DNA of 64,000 nucleotides from Vibrio ziniensis (GTDB taxonomy: Bacteria > Pseudomonadota > Gammaproteobacteria > Enterobacterales > Vibrionaceae): assembly GCF_011064285.1 (NCBI RefSeq), contig NZ_CP049332.1, forward strand, positions 992,001 through 1,056,000, given 5' to 3'. The first letter of the stretch is position 1; each line of letters begins with the position of its first letter. The notes beneath the pieces were generated by a model. The model searched no databases, was not told the origin of the DNA, and saw only the letters and a program-made list of their open reading frames with translations. Position numbers and translations under genes: made by a program. Positions 9,115 to 17,801 of the stretch are shown here, piece by piece.

Positions 9115-9716
9115 GAATGGAATCGTTGGGGGTTGATGCGACGTTGTACATTAAGCAAAGTGAGTGAAGCCAACGCACCTAAGGTATCGCAAAGCATGTC
9201 TTTTTGCGCGTCCCAGATATCGCCTTGCGAGCCCAAAAATGCTATACCTTCGTCACCGCCCGCAAGGTCCGCATACCACCATTCAACTATTTCATAGCCA
9301 GCAGCAATACTCATAATACAAAAAAGTGCATAGCTTGCGGCTAGCCAAGGTTTCGCCAGTCGTTTTCGGATAAGTAGTTCAGCAATGGGGTAAGCGTATA
9401 ACCCAATAGAAAAGTGAGCGACACGGTCAAAATTATTACGATCTGAAGCAATTAACTGGTTAAACCAATCAAATGGAACCTCGGCGAAAGTATATTTTGC
9501 TCCGACAGTGTGAAGCGTCAGCCAGATAAAGAACAGCACGTATGACGTTGTACTCAGCGTTTGTTTGATTGACACCCACCATACAATCATAAGTATCAAT
9601 AGAGCTGGAATAATTTCAGCTATCCAGACAGCTCTAGAAGATGGACATATGGCTGAAAAAACAAAGACGCCAGAATACGCCACACTCAAAACTGATAGGC
9701 TTTTAGGTAGATTCAT
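9111..9716 (-). CDS. DUF2238 (YjdF-type) inner-membrane protein
   Basis: A 201-residue protein with about five or six membrane helices. The middle carries the family pattern of a loop with FNQLIASDRNNFDRVAHF and later a YEIVEWWYADLAGGD-GIAFLGSQGD-WDAQKDM segment near the C-terminus, typical of DUF2238. No reaction is known. It ends convergently with cutA: TAA 9111-9113 and TAG 9112-9114 share bases. Confidence 0.85.
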   Translation of the reverse strand: MNLPKSLSVLSVAYSGVFVFSAICPSSRAVWIAEIIPALLILMIVWWVSIKQTLSTTSYVLFFIWLTLHTVGAKYTFAEVPFDWFNQLIASDRNNFDRVAHFSIGLYAYPIAELLIRKRLAKPWLAASYALFCIMSIAAGYEIVEWWYADLAGGDEGIAFLGSQGDIWDAQKDMLCDTLGALASLTLLNVQRRINPQRFHS

Positions 9717-9951
9717 AAATCATCAATCCTTTACTCATTTTTCATGAGTATGTTTACATCATTAGAAACAGTGTTCAATTAAGTTTTGTGAAAAATTGAA
9801 TAGAATAATCTTACACTCATTTATAATTTTACTTGTCGCTAGTGGTAAAAATTGAATAAAGGTCAAAGCCTTAATAGTTTCGTTCTAATCTTACTCGACA
9901 AAAAGGAACACATGGCTTTGAATAAAAGAAGGGAAGATTGAGAGAAACTAT

Positions 9952-10572
9952 ATGACTGAAGCACAGCAATTGTCCGCAACGTTTCAAAACTATGTTGAAA
10001 ATCCTTTATTGTGGCCAATTTTGGAAGTGTTGAAACGTCAACCGTCAGGTTGGAAAGTTCATAAGCTAGCCGCGCATTTAATTGAACTAGAGTTGATGCC
10101 CACTTTAGATGAAGCACCAGAGAAAGATCTATTCAAACGAAACTTTCTCATTATGAATGCGCTCTACCAGTTGCAAGAGACATTGTATCCGAAGCAATGG
10201 CTCCAGGTCGAAGCGATGGATATCATCCTGATGCCCATGTTTCGTAATGCTTCACACTATATTGATGTAGACGATCCATTACGTGAGTATTATTGTCAGT
10301 GGGAACATTACGAAGCGAGTGAAGGGGAAGTGAAGCGCTTGCTCAATGAGTTCTGGACTCGTTATCGCAAGTTTGTGGGTGGCAGTAGTAAAGATCTCAA
10401 TCGACAGCAAGCACTTAGATTGTTTGAGTTGAATGACAATGCCACGCATTTTGAGATTCGTAAAACATGGCGAAAGCTAGCGCTAAGATGGCACCCTGAC
10501 CGCGATAACGGAAATGCTGAGAAGTTTAGGATTCTATGTGAAGCATGGAATATCCTTCGCCAAGAAGCTTAA
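9952..10572 (+). CDS. DnaJ-related protein with C-terminal J domain
   Basis: A 206-residue protein with the N-terminal DNAJ_related region (about 1-140; matches in style LWPILEVLK and LMPTLDEAPEKDLFKRNFLIMNALYQLQ) and a C-terminal J domain (about 150-205). The HPD tripeptide needed to stimulate DnaK is present in LRWHPDRDNG. It is therefore a likely Hsp70 co-chaperone of a gammaproteobacterial type in which the J domain is at the end rather than the start. It is followed by a strong shared terminator. Confidence 0.88.
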   Translation: MTEAQQLSATFQNYVENPLLWPILEVLKRQPSGWKVHKLAAHLIELELMPTLDEAPEKDLFKRNFLIMNALYQLQETLYPKQWLQVEAMDIILMPMFRNASHYIDVDDPLREYYCQWEHYEASEGEVKRLLNEFWTRYRKFVGGSSKDLNRQQALRLFELNDNATHFEIRKTWRKLALRWHPDRDNGNAEKFRILCEAWNILRQEA

Positions 10573-10586
10573 GAAACGTAAGATGA

Positions 10587-10615
10587 AAAAACAGCGCGGT
10601 TATCGCGCTGTTTTT
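10587..10615. terminator. Bidirectional terminator
   Basis: A 7-bp GC-rich stem (10592-10598 with 10604-10610) is flanked by A5/T5 arms that also pair, with a 5-base loop. It serves the converging J-domain and ABC-class ATPase genes. Confidence 0.9.
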
Positions 10616-10635
10616 GTTTGAAGCGTAATGAACTA

Positions 10636-12285
10636 TCAGTTCCTGAACTTAGCTTTACGGAAACGGTTAAGAGCTGCCATCGTATCTAAGACTCGTGGTT
10701 TAGCAAGGTCGCCATGGTTTGGCATATTCTCATGCCAATTATCTCCAAGCATTGCTACTAAATCTTGCGCTGGATTCTTTGACCATCCTGGTGTTTGTGC
10801 CAGTTGGAACCACAGCCAGCCGATAGCATTGATTTCAGACGGTGACTCAATCTGCTCTAAGGCTGATAACTCTGTAAACTCTTTACCAAAACGCAGTGAA
10901 TCGGTGCCTTTTGCTGAAACTCGAAACTTACCCTCTGCCAGTATTGCTTGTAGAGCCATGCAATTTAATGAGCGAGGAGTAATGGTCTCCAGTGGCGTTT
11001 CACATTCATTTTTGCGCTCAGTAGGGTGAAGAACAATAACTTGCTGCGCTTTCTCTGTTACATCGATAGCTTGGAAATCATGCATTTGAATCACGGTGTC
11101 TGCGACATCCAGATAATCACCTGAACCTCCCATAACCACTAAACTTGAGATACCCATTTCATCGCGTAGTTGTCCAATACGATCAACTAAAGGTGTAATT
11201 GGCTCATCTCCTTTGCTGACCAGTGCTTGCATACGTTCGTCACGAATCATAAAGTTTGTTGCTGATGTATCTTCATCTATAAGCAGAGTTGTTACGCCTG
11301 CTTCAATTGATTCTTGAAGCCATGCCGCTTGAGAGGTTGAACCGGATGCATCTTGAGTGCTGAAATCACGGGTGTCTCTGCCTAATGGTAGATGGTTGAT
11401 GTAGTTTGCGAGATTAAGGTTATGAACACAGCGTCCATCTTCGGCGCGAATTTTCATAGAATTGTAGTCTGAGACAATCCCTTCACGGCCATCGCCTGGA
11501 ATATGGTTGTAGATCGAACGCTCTATCGCTGTAAGCAATGTGGATTTACCATGAAAACCGCCACCAACTATTAAAGTGATCCCTTTAGGAATACCAAGAC
11601 CGCGAATCTCTCCTTTATTCGGTGCAACCATGGTGGTTTCCAGTTCTTTAGGTGACTGGAATTCTACGGCATCTTTCATGGGTAGATCGCAGTTACCTGC
11701 GATACGTGGCAATACGCTACCATTTGCGATGAATGCTACTAAATTTTTGTCTGAAAGCTGTGCACGCAATGCTTCTTGGTCTTCGACGATTTCACAGTGC
11801 TGAGCAAGTGCTTCCATATCTAGTTCACGTGAATTGGTTGCTTTACGAATGAACTTAGGCATATGAAAAGTCAGTGTGTTCAATGCTTTTTTAGCTAGAA
11901 TGTCGCGGCCTTCAGCTGGGAGTGACATACGAAAACGTAGTTCAATACCGTGCTCAGTAAATAGTACCGAAGTACTATCCATAACAGTTTGACCGGTAAC
12001 GTGGATAGTCACAGAGTTTTCCTGCTTAGCAAACTCGGCAAATGATCGTGCGATAAAGTCTCTCGCTGCCATTTGATAGGCAGCAGACTTGTCTTTCAGC
12101 CATGCTAGACCAGTTAGTGACCAGGCTCTTGTTGCGCGTAAGCGTGAAGCAGACGCGAATGGATCTGACTGAACATAATCGATATACAGATTGTAATCAC
12201 CGAAGTCATATTCGCCTTTGATTTGCTGATATGCGCGATAATTCTGCTTCTCGAGTTTTTTCAGTTTTGCTGTTAATACGTCCAT
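10636..12285 (-). CDS. ABC-class ATPase domain protein (single P-loop, non-transporter)
   Basis: A 549-residue soluble protein of the ATPase-of-the-ABC-class family (PF09818 type). A P-loop variant GGGFHGKSTLL and a Walker-B-like TLLIDEDTSATNFM are visible, followed by a LVVMGGSGDYLDVAD switch-like segment. No membrane partner lies nearby, so transport is unlikely. The cellular role is unknown. Start ATG 12285 follows AAGAGCAG. Upstream in-frame codons run into the terminator of fabV at 12381-12411, which argues against the longer form. Confidence 0.85.
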   Translation of the reverse strand: MDVLTAKLKKLEKQNYRAYQQIKGEYDFGDYNLYIDYVQSDPFASASRLRATRAWSLTGLAWLKDKSAAYQMAARDFIARSFAEFAKQENSVTIHVTGQTVMDSTSVLFTEHGIELRFRMSLPAEGRDILAKKALNTLTFHMPKFIRKATNSRELDMEALAQHCEIVEDQEALRAQLSDKNLVAFIANGSVLPRIAGNCDLPMKDAVEFQSPKELETTMVAPNKGEIRGLGIPKGITLIVGGGFHGKSTLLTAIERSIYNHIPGDGREGIVSDYNSMKIRAEDGRCVHNLNLANYINHLPLGRDTRDFSTQDASGSTSQAAWLQESIEAGVTTLLIDEDTSATNFMIRDERMQALVSKGDEPITPLVDRIGQLRDEMGISSLVVMGGSGDYLDVADTVIQMHDFQAIDVTEKAQQVIVLHPTERKNECETPLETITPRSLNCMALQAILAEGKFRVSAKGTDSLRFGKEFTELSALEQIESPSEINAIGWLWFQLAQTPGWSKNPAQDLVAMLGDNWHENMPNHGDLAKPRVLDTMAALNRFRKAKFRN

Positions 12286-12380
12286 CACGACTGCTCTTGG
12301 AATAATAAAAAGGGGGCGATTATAGGTAGCCCTATCAAGGGAGTAAAGCCATGTGTTGCTTAATCCTTGTGGGATAAACA

Positions 12381-12411
12381 AAAACTGTACTCTATTTAGG
12401 AGTACAGTTTT
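12381..12411 (-). terminator. Terminator of fabV
   Basis: A perfect 11-bp stem (12381-12391 with 12401-12411) with a 9-base loop. On the minus strand the stem ends in a T run. It lies about 85 bases past the fabV stop. Confidence 0.8.
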
Positions 12412-12496
12412 AGTGGGAGTAGGGTATTTGTCAACACAGACAGTCTGTCTGCTAGTGGCTTAAAGACGAATGTCCTTTAAGTTCCGACTTCTATTA

Positions 12497-13702
12497 TCAA
12501 TTATCTTCAGTGACGAATTGTGTGAGATCAACCTGTTTGGAATAGTCGATATCTTCAAAACCAAAGCCGTTCAAATTTAGGAACTCTTGTTTGAATCCGT
12601 GGTAATCACCCAACTGCTTGAAATTGGATTCGTTCATTTCTTTTAGAAGTAATGACACTTTCGCTTGAGTCTCTTCATTTAGTTCTAAGTCATCCAGGCG
12701 AATTAGGCGTTCATTATCTACAGGTGTAGTAACGTCTTCTCCTAGATAGAGTTTCTCGCTGAATAAACGCTGCATTTGCTCAATGCATCCTTCATGCGTG
12801 CCTTTTTCTTTCATCACTTGATAAAGCGCCAAAATGTATGGGCTTAACCCTGGAATAAATACGCTCGCTTTGGTTACCAAAGCTTTACATACAGAGGCGT
12901 ATGCGCCGCCATTGTAATTTGCCAATTTCAGGTTAAGCGAATGGCTAGTCTGGTGAAGATCTACTTTTGCGTAACCCAGAGTGCCATCTAGATAGATAGG
13001 ATGTGTGATTTCAGGACCTATGTACGAGAAAGCCACAGTTTTACAGCCTTCAGCGATAGAATCAGCATTGATCAGAGTGTCAATCCAGTTTTCCCAATCT
13101 TCACCGCCCATTACTTTGATAGTGCTGGTGATTTCTTCGTCCGTTGCAGGTTCAAGCGTACTGTTTACCCAGCTATCGTTTTCGAGAAGGATAGTGGATC
13201 CTGATACAGCTTCGCCGATAGGCTTAATAGCTGAACGCCAAAACTCGTTGCTGTCGCCTTTACGTCTCATGCCGCTTGCAATGCTGTATACGACCAGATC
13301 TACTTCACCTTCGAAGTAGGTTTCGATCGCTTCGATCACTTGCTCGCGAATTTCTTTAGAAAACACATCGCCATCAATATTCACGGCAACATTGCCATTT
13401 TTTTCTGCGTGTTTCTTAAAGAAATGGTTGTTGTAGTAACCAGCGCTGCCTACACCTTTTTCAGATGGACCTCGTTCCATAGAAACGCCGATAGTATCTG
13501 CGTTTGCTCCGCCGAATGTTAATGCGATACGTGCAGCTAACCCAAAGCCGGATGATGAGCCAAGAATCAAAACACGTTTGGGGCCGTGTTCAATTGGTTT
13601 TGCTGATTTAACGTATTGAATTTGTTTTAAAATGGCTTGTTCGCAACCGAAAGGGTGTGCGGTACGTGCAACCACACCCTGTATTACGGGTTCTATGAGC
13701 AT
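12497..13702 (-). CDS. fabV: trans-2-enoyl-ACP reductase FabV (second Vibrio type)
   Basis: This enzyme performs the last, NADH-dependent step of each fatty-acid elongation cycle, and FabV enzymes are poorly sensitive to triclosan. The protein has 401 residues, as usual for FabV. It has the cofactor loop LILGSSSGFGLAARIA (47-62) and the family's Y-x8-K catalytic pair at Y237 and K246. Vibrio genomes commonly carry two FabV proteins. The N-terminus and the active-site segment PIYLDGTLGYAK look like the FabV2 group rather than V. cholerae FabV1 (PIYWHGALGKAK). It stands alone with its own terminator. Confidence 0.93.
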   Translation of the reverse strand: MLIEPVIQGVVARTAHPFGCEQAILKQIQYVKSAKPIEHGPKRVLILGSSSGFGLAARIALTFGGANADTIGVSMERGPSEKGVGSAGYYNNHFFKKHAEKNGNVAVNIDGDVFSKEIREQVIEAIETYFEGEVDLVVYSIASGMRRKGDSNEFWRSAIKPIGEAVSGSTILLENDSWVNSTLEPATDEEITSTIKVMGGEDWENWIDTLINADSIAEGCKTVAFSYIGPEITHPIYLDGTLGYAKVDLHQTSHSLNLKLANYNGGAYASVCKALVTKASVFIPGLSPYILALYQVMKEKGTHEGCIEQMQRLFSEKLYLGEDVTTPVDNERLIRLDDLELNEETQAKVSLLLKEMNESNFKQLGDYHGFKQEFLNLNGFGFEDIDYSKQVDLTQFVTEDN

Positions 13703-13813
13703 TATTGGTACCTTTTGGTGCTAGGGGGCAGTAACAATATCGTAAAGCTAAGTAAAGTTTATTGAGCTGAGGCAACAGACCTACATATTTTTAGTCATAA
13801 TGTAGGAAATGCT

Positions 13814-14413
13814 TTAAAGCAAAGGTTCTAACTGTTCTGCCATAAAGTCCGCTATCCAAGGTTGAGCATCAGGTTTTGGGTGAAGCCCGTCTTGCATCAT
13901 CCATTCTGGTTTGACAATGACCTGTTCTAGGAAAAAGGGAATAAGAGGAACCGATTTTTCACTGGCGATGGTTGGATAAAGTTGTGAAAACGCTTCGCTA
14001 TAACGTTTCCCGTAATTTGGCGGAATGCGAATTTGCATCAGAATGACTTGGCTATTTTGTGCCTGTATGGTGTCGATCATCGTTTTCAGGTTGTTTTCAA
14101 CCAGTTGTGGAGGAAATCCGCGTAGACCATCATTAGCACCAAGTTCAATTAAAACGGAGTCAGGATTGTGTTGTTTTAACAAAGAAGGTAAGCGTGAAAG
14201 GCCGTTGCCTGTCGTATCACCAGAGATACTTCCGTTAATTACTGTTACAGATTTACCTTTGTTTTTTAAAGCATCCCCAAGCAAATTAGGCCAAGCTTGT
14301 TCAATGGACATGTTATAGCCGGCGCTCAAACTATCACCCAACACTAAGAGTGTGTTACTACTAGCGTTGGCCGAGAAAAGTACAACAAGAAGCAAGGAAA
14401 GTAGTCTAGTCAT
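13814..14413 (-). CDS. tesA: Thioesterase I / protease I / lysophospholipase L1
   Basis: A periplasmic SGNH hydrolase of 199 residues. The signal peptide ends near residue 17-19. Block I GDSLSAGY gives nucleophile S28, block II has SGDTT, block III GANDG gives N94, and block V DGLHP gives D175 and H178. This is the full catalytic set of TesA. Its ATG complement (14411-14413) overlaps the ATG of the divergent ABC ATPase gene (14412-14414), the same tesA-ybbA-ybbP arrangement known from E. coli. Confidence 0.96.
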   Translation of the reverse strand: MTRLLSLLLVVLFSANASSNTLLVLGDSLSAGYNMSIEQAWPNLLGDALKNKGKSVTVINGSISGDTTGNGLSRLPSLLKQHNPDSVLIELGANDGLRGFPPQLVENNLKTMIDTIQAQNSQVILMQIRIPPNYGKRYSEAFSQLYPTIASEKSVPLIPFFLEQVIVKPEWMMQDGLHPKPDAQPWIADFMAEQLEPLL

Positions 14414-15089
14414 GCAATCATCCGTTATTTCAGCTCAATCTTTATCAAAAGTAGTCTCCACCAATCAGGAGCAATTAACAATCCTCAAAGAAGTGAATCT
14501 TGATATTCACCAAGGTGAAAGTGTCGCTATCGTAGGAACATCCGGAGCTGGCAAATCTACCTTGATGACACTTCTTGCCGGTTTGGACACGCCAACCAGT
14601 GGAGAAGTTCATCTTTTGGGCAAATCACTGACTGAGTTAGATGATGAGGCGAGAGCAGCTATTCGAAGTCAATCTGTGGGGTTTGTGTTTCAAAGTTTCT
14701 TACTAATTCCAAGTTTATCCGCGTTAGAAAACGTCACTTTACCGTGTCTATTAAAAGGTGAACCTGAAGACAAGCAGCGGGCTGAAGCACTGTTAAGGTC
14801 GGTTGGTTTGGAGCATCGAATTCATCATTCACCAAGTCAGCTGTCTGGTGGGGAACAGCAGCGTGTCGCTTTAGCGCGAGCATTTATGATTGGACCGCAA
14901 GTGCTATTTGCCGATGAACCTACAGGAAATCTTGATCAAGAAACCGCAGCAAAAGTGATCGATTTACTTTTTGAGCTCAACTCTCAACACGGAACGACAT
15001 TGGTTTTAGTAACCCATGACCCTGTACTCGCGGCAAGATGTCAAAGACGTTTTCATATGGCCGCTGGCATGTTGGAGGAAAGAGTATGA
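14412..15089 (+). CDS. ybbA: ABC transporter ATP-binding protein YbbA
   Basis: A 225-residue LolD/MacB-type ATPase: Walker A GTSGAGKST (42-50), Q-loop VFQSF, signature LSGGEQQR, Walker B VLFADEPTGNLD and switch His in LVTHD. It pairs with the large permease downstream, whose ATG overlaps its stop codon (ATGA at 15086-15089). The longer upstream reading frame runs inside tesA antisense, so ATG 14412 is taken. Confidence 0.94.
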   Translation: MQSSVISAQSLSKVVSTNQEQLTILKEVNLDIHQGESVAIVGTSGAGKSTLMTLLAGLDTPTSGEVHLLGKSLTELDDEARAAIRSQSVGFVFQSFLLIPSLSALENVTLPCLLKGEPEDKQRAEALLRSVGLEHRIHHSPSQLSGGEQQRVALARAFMIGPQVLFADEPTGNLDQETAAKVIDLLFELNSQHGTTLVLVTHDPVLAARCQRRFHMAAGMLEERV

Positions 15090-17521
15090 CTGTTGCTCCA
15101 TCACTCAATAAACGCTTATTACGATGGAGTTTTAGTGAAATACGCCATGGACAACTTTGGCCAATTTCGATTGCTCTAACCTTAATTATTGCTTGTGTTT
15201 TTGCGCTAACGGCATTGGCAGATCGAATGGAGCAGGTGATTGTTAAGCAGGGTAAAGATGCCCTAACAGCAGACAGCGTTTTCGTATCGGCAAACCCGTT
15301 ACCAACGCCGTTGCTAGTGCTGACGCAGAAAGATAAATTGCCAACATCAACGATGACTCGCTTTTCAACCATGGCATTTAGTGACAACGGTATGAAGTTA
15401 GTGACTGTTAAGGCTGTTGATAGTCAATACCCTTTGCGTGGCGAACTCGAATTGTCGGACGGTCAAACTGTTACACATCAAATTGAACCAAATCAGCTGT
15501 GGCTTGATGAGAGAATTTTCAACGAGCTCAATGTTAATATAGGTGACAATGTCACTATCGGTGATGCTGACTTTATGGTATCAGGGCGAGTGCTACAAGA
15601 ACCGGGTTTAAGCTTTAATCCCTTTCAACAAATGCCTTCGGTGTTTATTCATCTGTCTGATGTAGAACGCACGGGCGCGATTCAAATCGGTAGCCGAGTG
15701 CAATATCAGTTGTTCATTAATGCTGAAGAACCCACGATAGAAAAATTGAAGAACGCTATTACACTAACGCCGAGTGAACGTTGGAGAGATCAAGATAGCG
15801 GCAGTAGAACCAACGAGGTATTTGAAAGGACTCAGCAATATTTATCTTTAACGGTTGCTATCGTCATCATCATGGCTGCCACTACTTTGGTACTGACTTG
15901 CCAGCACTATGTTTCAACACGTCAGCGCACTATAGCAATGCTTAAAAGTTTGGGTGCAAGTAAACGATGGGTTGGGCGATGGTTGGCTATTCAGGTTGCT
16001 CTGCTACTTGGATTTGCAGCCGTTAGCGGTATTTTTATTGGTATGGGGCTGGAATATCTGCTCAGAGTTCCATTAGTCGATTTGTTACCTACGCCTCTAC
16101 CGAGCTACGGTTTAAAACCTGCTCTGGTTGCACTTACATCAAGTATCCTGATTGCGGTCCCTGCTTTAGGTATCCCGCTTGGTCATCTGCTAAATGTCAA
16201 TGCGGCTAGTGTTATGCAAGAGAGTCGAAAGCAGAACCGAATGCGTTGGAATATCGTATTAATTCTTGTGCCTCTAGTACCAATGCTCACTGTCTATTGG
16301 CAAAACAAATTAGTGTGGATAGTGTTTGCTGGCATTTCAGTACTGTTTTTGATTCTTGCAGTGATCAGCGTGGTGGTGACGCGCTCACTGGCAAAGCTGC
16401 CACTTAATACATCTATGAAGCTTGCTCTGAGCCGAATTAACCGTTCATCGGTTGCCACAGGTATTCAGTTTGGCGCCTTATCACTGTCATTGATGCTGCT
16501 CGCTGTAATGTGGTTAGTTCGCACAGATTTGCTTTCAGACTGGCAGAAGACTCTTCCTGCAAACGCAGCTAACGCCTTTGCATTCAACATTGCGACATAT
16601 GAAAAAGATGTCTACTTGGCAACGCTGGACAAAGCCAATATTGAACGTTCAGAAGCGTATCCAATTATTCGTGGGCGTTTAACACAAATAAATGATGTTG
16701 AAGCTAAAACTTATGCACATGGAGAAGGGCGCAGTGACGCATTAAGACGCGAACTTAACTTTACATGGAGTGACACCCTACCGACTTACAACGATTTAAT
16801 CGCTGGAGAGTGGAAGCATTCTAACGGTGTGTCTGTAGAACAAGACGTTGCGGAAGATCTTGGTCTGAAAATTGGAGATAAGCTGACTTTTGTTATCAAC
16901 AGCCAATCGATAGAAGCAACCGTAAACACGGTTCGTCACGTTGAATGGCGAGCGATGAAACCTAACTTCTACTTTATTTTTACCCCTGATTTATTGAAAG
17001 ATATCCCAAGTTCGTGGCTAGTCAGCTTCAGAATTGAACAGCAACATGACGGAATACTGACTGAACTTTCTCGTAACCATCCAACGGTAAGTTTGATGGA
17101 TATTCGGGCTATGGGAGCGAAAATTCAGGATTTGCTGACTCAAATAGTCTGGTCGATAACGGTTCTTGCTTTAATGGGCGTAATTTCTGGTATACTCCTG
17201 ATTTTTACGCTATTACGCTTGAGTTTGAGTCAACGTCAGCAAGAAATTAGGCTTTATAGAACATTAGGAGCAAGTCGTCGTAGAGTGACACAGACGATAT
17301 GGTCTGAATTTGGCTTAATGGCTTTGGTTGCAGGAATGGTTGCTGCTCTTAGCGCGGATGTAGTGGTTGCGAGTGTCATGAAATTTGGTTTTCAATTGTC
17401 ACCATCGTTGCATTTGAATATGTGGTTGGTGCTACCAATCATCACTTTTTGCACATTAGCCGCTGTAGTGAATAGTTTGATTAGACGTTTGTTAGTTCCT
17501 ATAAATAAAGCATTTAATTAG
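15086..17521 (+). CDS. ybbP: ABC transporter permease YbbP (FtsX/MacB type)
   Basis: An 811-residue inner-membrane protein with two FtsX-type units: an N-terminal helix, a large extracytoplasmic domain, three helices (about residues 255-375), a second block of helices (about 385-490), another extracytoplasmic domain, and three C-terminal helices (about 690-805). Both units carry the TLGASRR/SLGASKR-type coupling motif typical of the family. With YbbA it should form a mechanotransmission-type complex, often linked to release or modification of lipidated or hydrophobic substrates. The substrate is unknown. Confidence 0.92.
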   Translation: MTVAPSLNKRLLRWSFSEIRHGQLWPISIALTLIIACVFALTALADRMEQVIVKQGKDALTADSVFVSANPLPTPLLVLTQKDKLPTSTMTRFSTMAFSDNGMKLVTVKAVDSQYPLRGELELSDGQTVTHQIEPNQLWLDERIFNELNVNIGDNVTIGDADFMVSGRVLQEPGLSFNPFQQMPSVFIHLSDVERTGAIQIGSRVQYQLFINAEEPTIEKLKNAITLTPSERWRDQDSGSRTNEVFERTQQYLSLTVAIVIIMAATTLVLTCQHYVSTRQRTIAMLKSLGASKRWVGRWLAIQVALLLGFAAVSGIFIGMGLEYLLRVPLVDLLPTPLPSYGLKPALVALTSSILIAVPALGIPLGHLLNVNAASVMQESRKQNRMRWNIVLILVPLVPMLTVYWQNKLVWIVFAGISVLFLILAVISVVVTRSLAKLPLNTSMKLALSRINRSSVATGIQFGALSLSLMLLAVMWLVRTDLLSDWQKTLPANAANAFAFNIATYEKDVYLATLDKANIERSEAYPIIRGRLTQINDVEAKTYAHGEGRSDALRRELNFTWSDTLPTYNDLIAGEWKHSNGVSVEQDVAEDLGLKIGDKLTFVINSQSIEATVNTVRHVEWRAMKPNFYFIFTPDLLKDIPSSWLVSFRIEQQHDGILTELSRNHPTVSLMDIRAMGAKIQDLLTQIVWSITVLALMGVISGILLIFTLLRLSLSQRQQEIRLYRTLGASRRRVTQTIWSEFGLMALVAGMVAALSADVVVASVMKFGFQLSPSLHLNMWLVLPIITFCTLAAVVNSLIRRLLVPINKAFN

Positions 17522-17542
17522 TGATTCCTTGAGTAAGTGAGA

Positions 17543-17654
17543 GAGTTATCCACAAAAACAGTGGATAAATGCTGGGATAACTCAACTCGCTTATACTATG
17601 TATTACGTTGTTAGCCCCGTAGAACCGAAGACCGCAGACAGTTCGTTATGCACA
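17543..17654. promoter_or_regulatory. Group of DnaA-box-like sequences and nested inverted repeats
   Basis: The perfect 9-mer TTATCCACA is at 17546-17554. A near copy on the other strand (TTATCCACT) is at 17560-17568, making an 8-bp inverted repeat. TTATGCACA, which also fits TTATNCACA, is at 17646-17654. A second 9-bp inverted repeat (GAGTTATCC 17543-17551 with GGATAACTC 17575-17583) shares the first arm, so two alternative hairpins are possible. The region lies in the 280-base gap before the FAD oxidoreductase gene. Binding by DnaA is an inference. Confidence 0.45.
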
Positions 17655-17801
17655 AGGTTAAAAAAACACCGATCACGAGATAGTGAGTCAAGAGATTTAT
17701 TTGATTTTTTTGTATTGCAACTTTCATTCAGTCGATCTATAGCCGCGTAAAAAATGTGATTTTAATAACGTTTTATAAGCTTTAGAATGGGTTCAGTTTG
17801 A

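Noticed and set aside
10628-11029. Plus-strand open frame opposite the ABC-class ATPase gene
   Set aside because: Antisense shadow of a well-supported coding region with no independent features.
12286-12381. Longer N-terminus for the ABC-class ATPase
   Set aside because: It would run through the fabV terminator hairpin and adds residues unlike the family. ATG 12285 is better.
12437-12451. Short palindrome CAGACAGTCTGTCTG
   Set aside because: A 6-bp stem with a 3-base loop and no T run, positioned between fabV and its terminator. No function can be argued.
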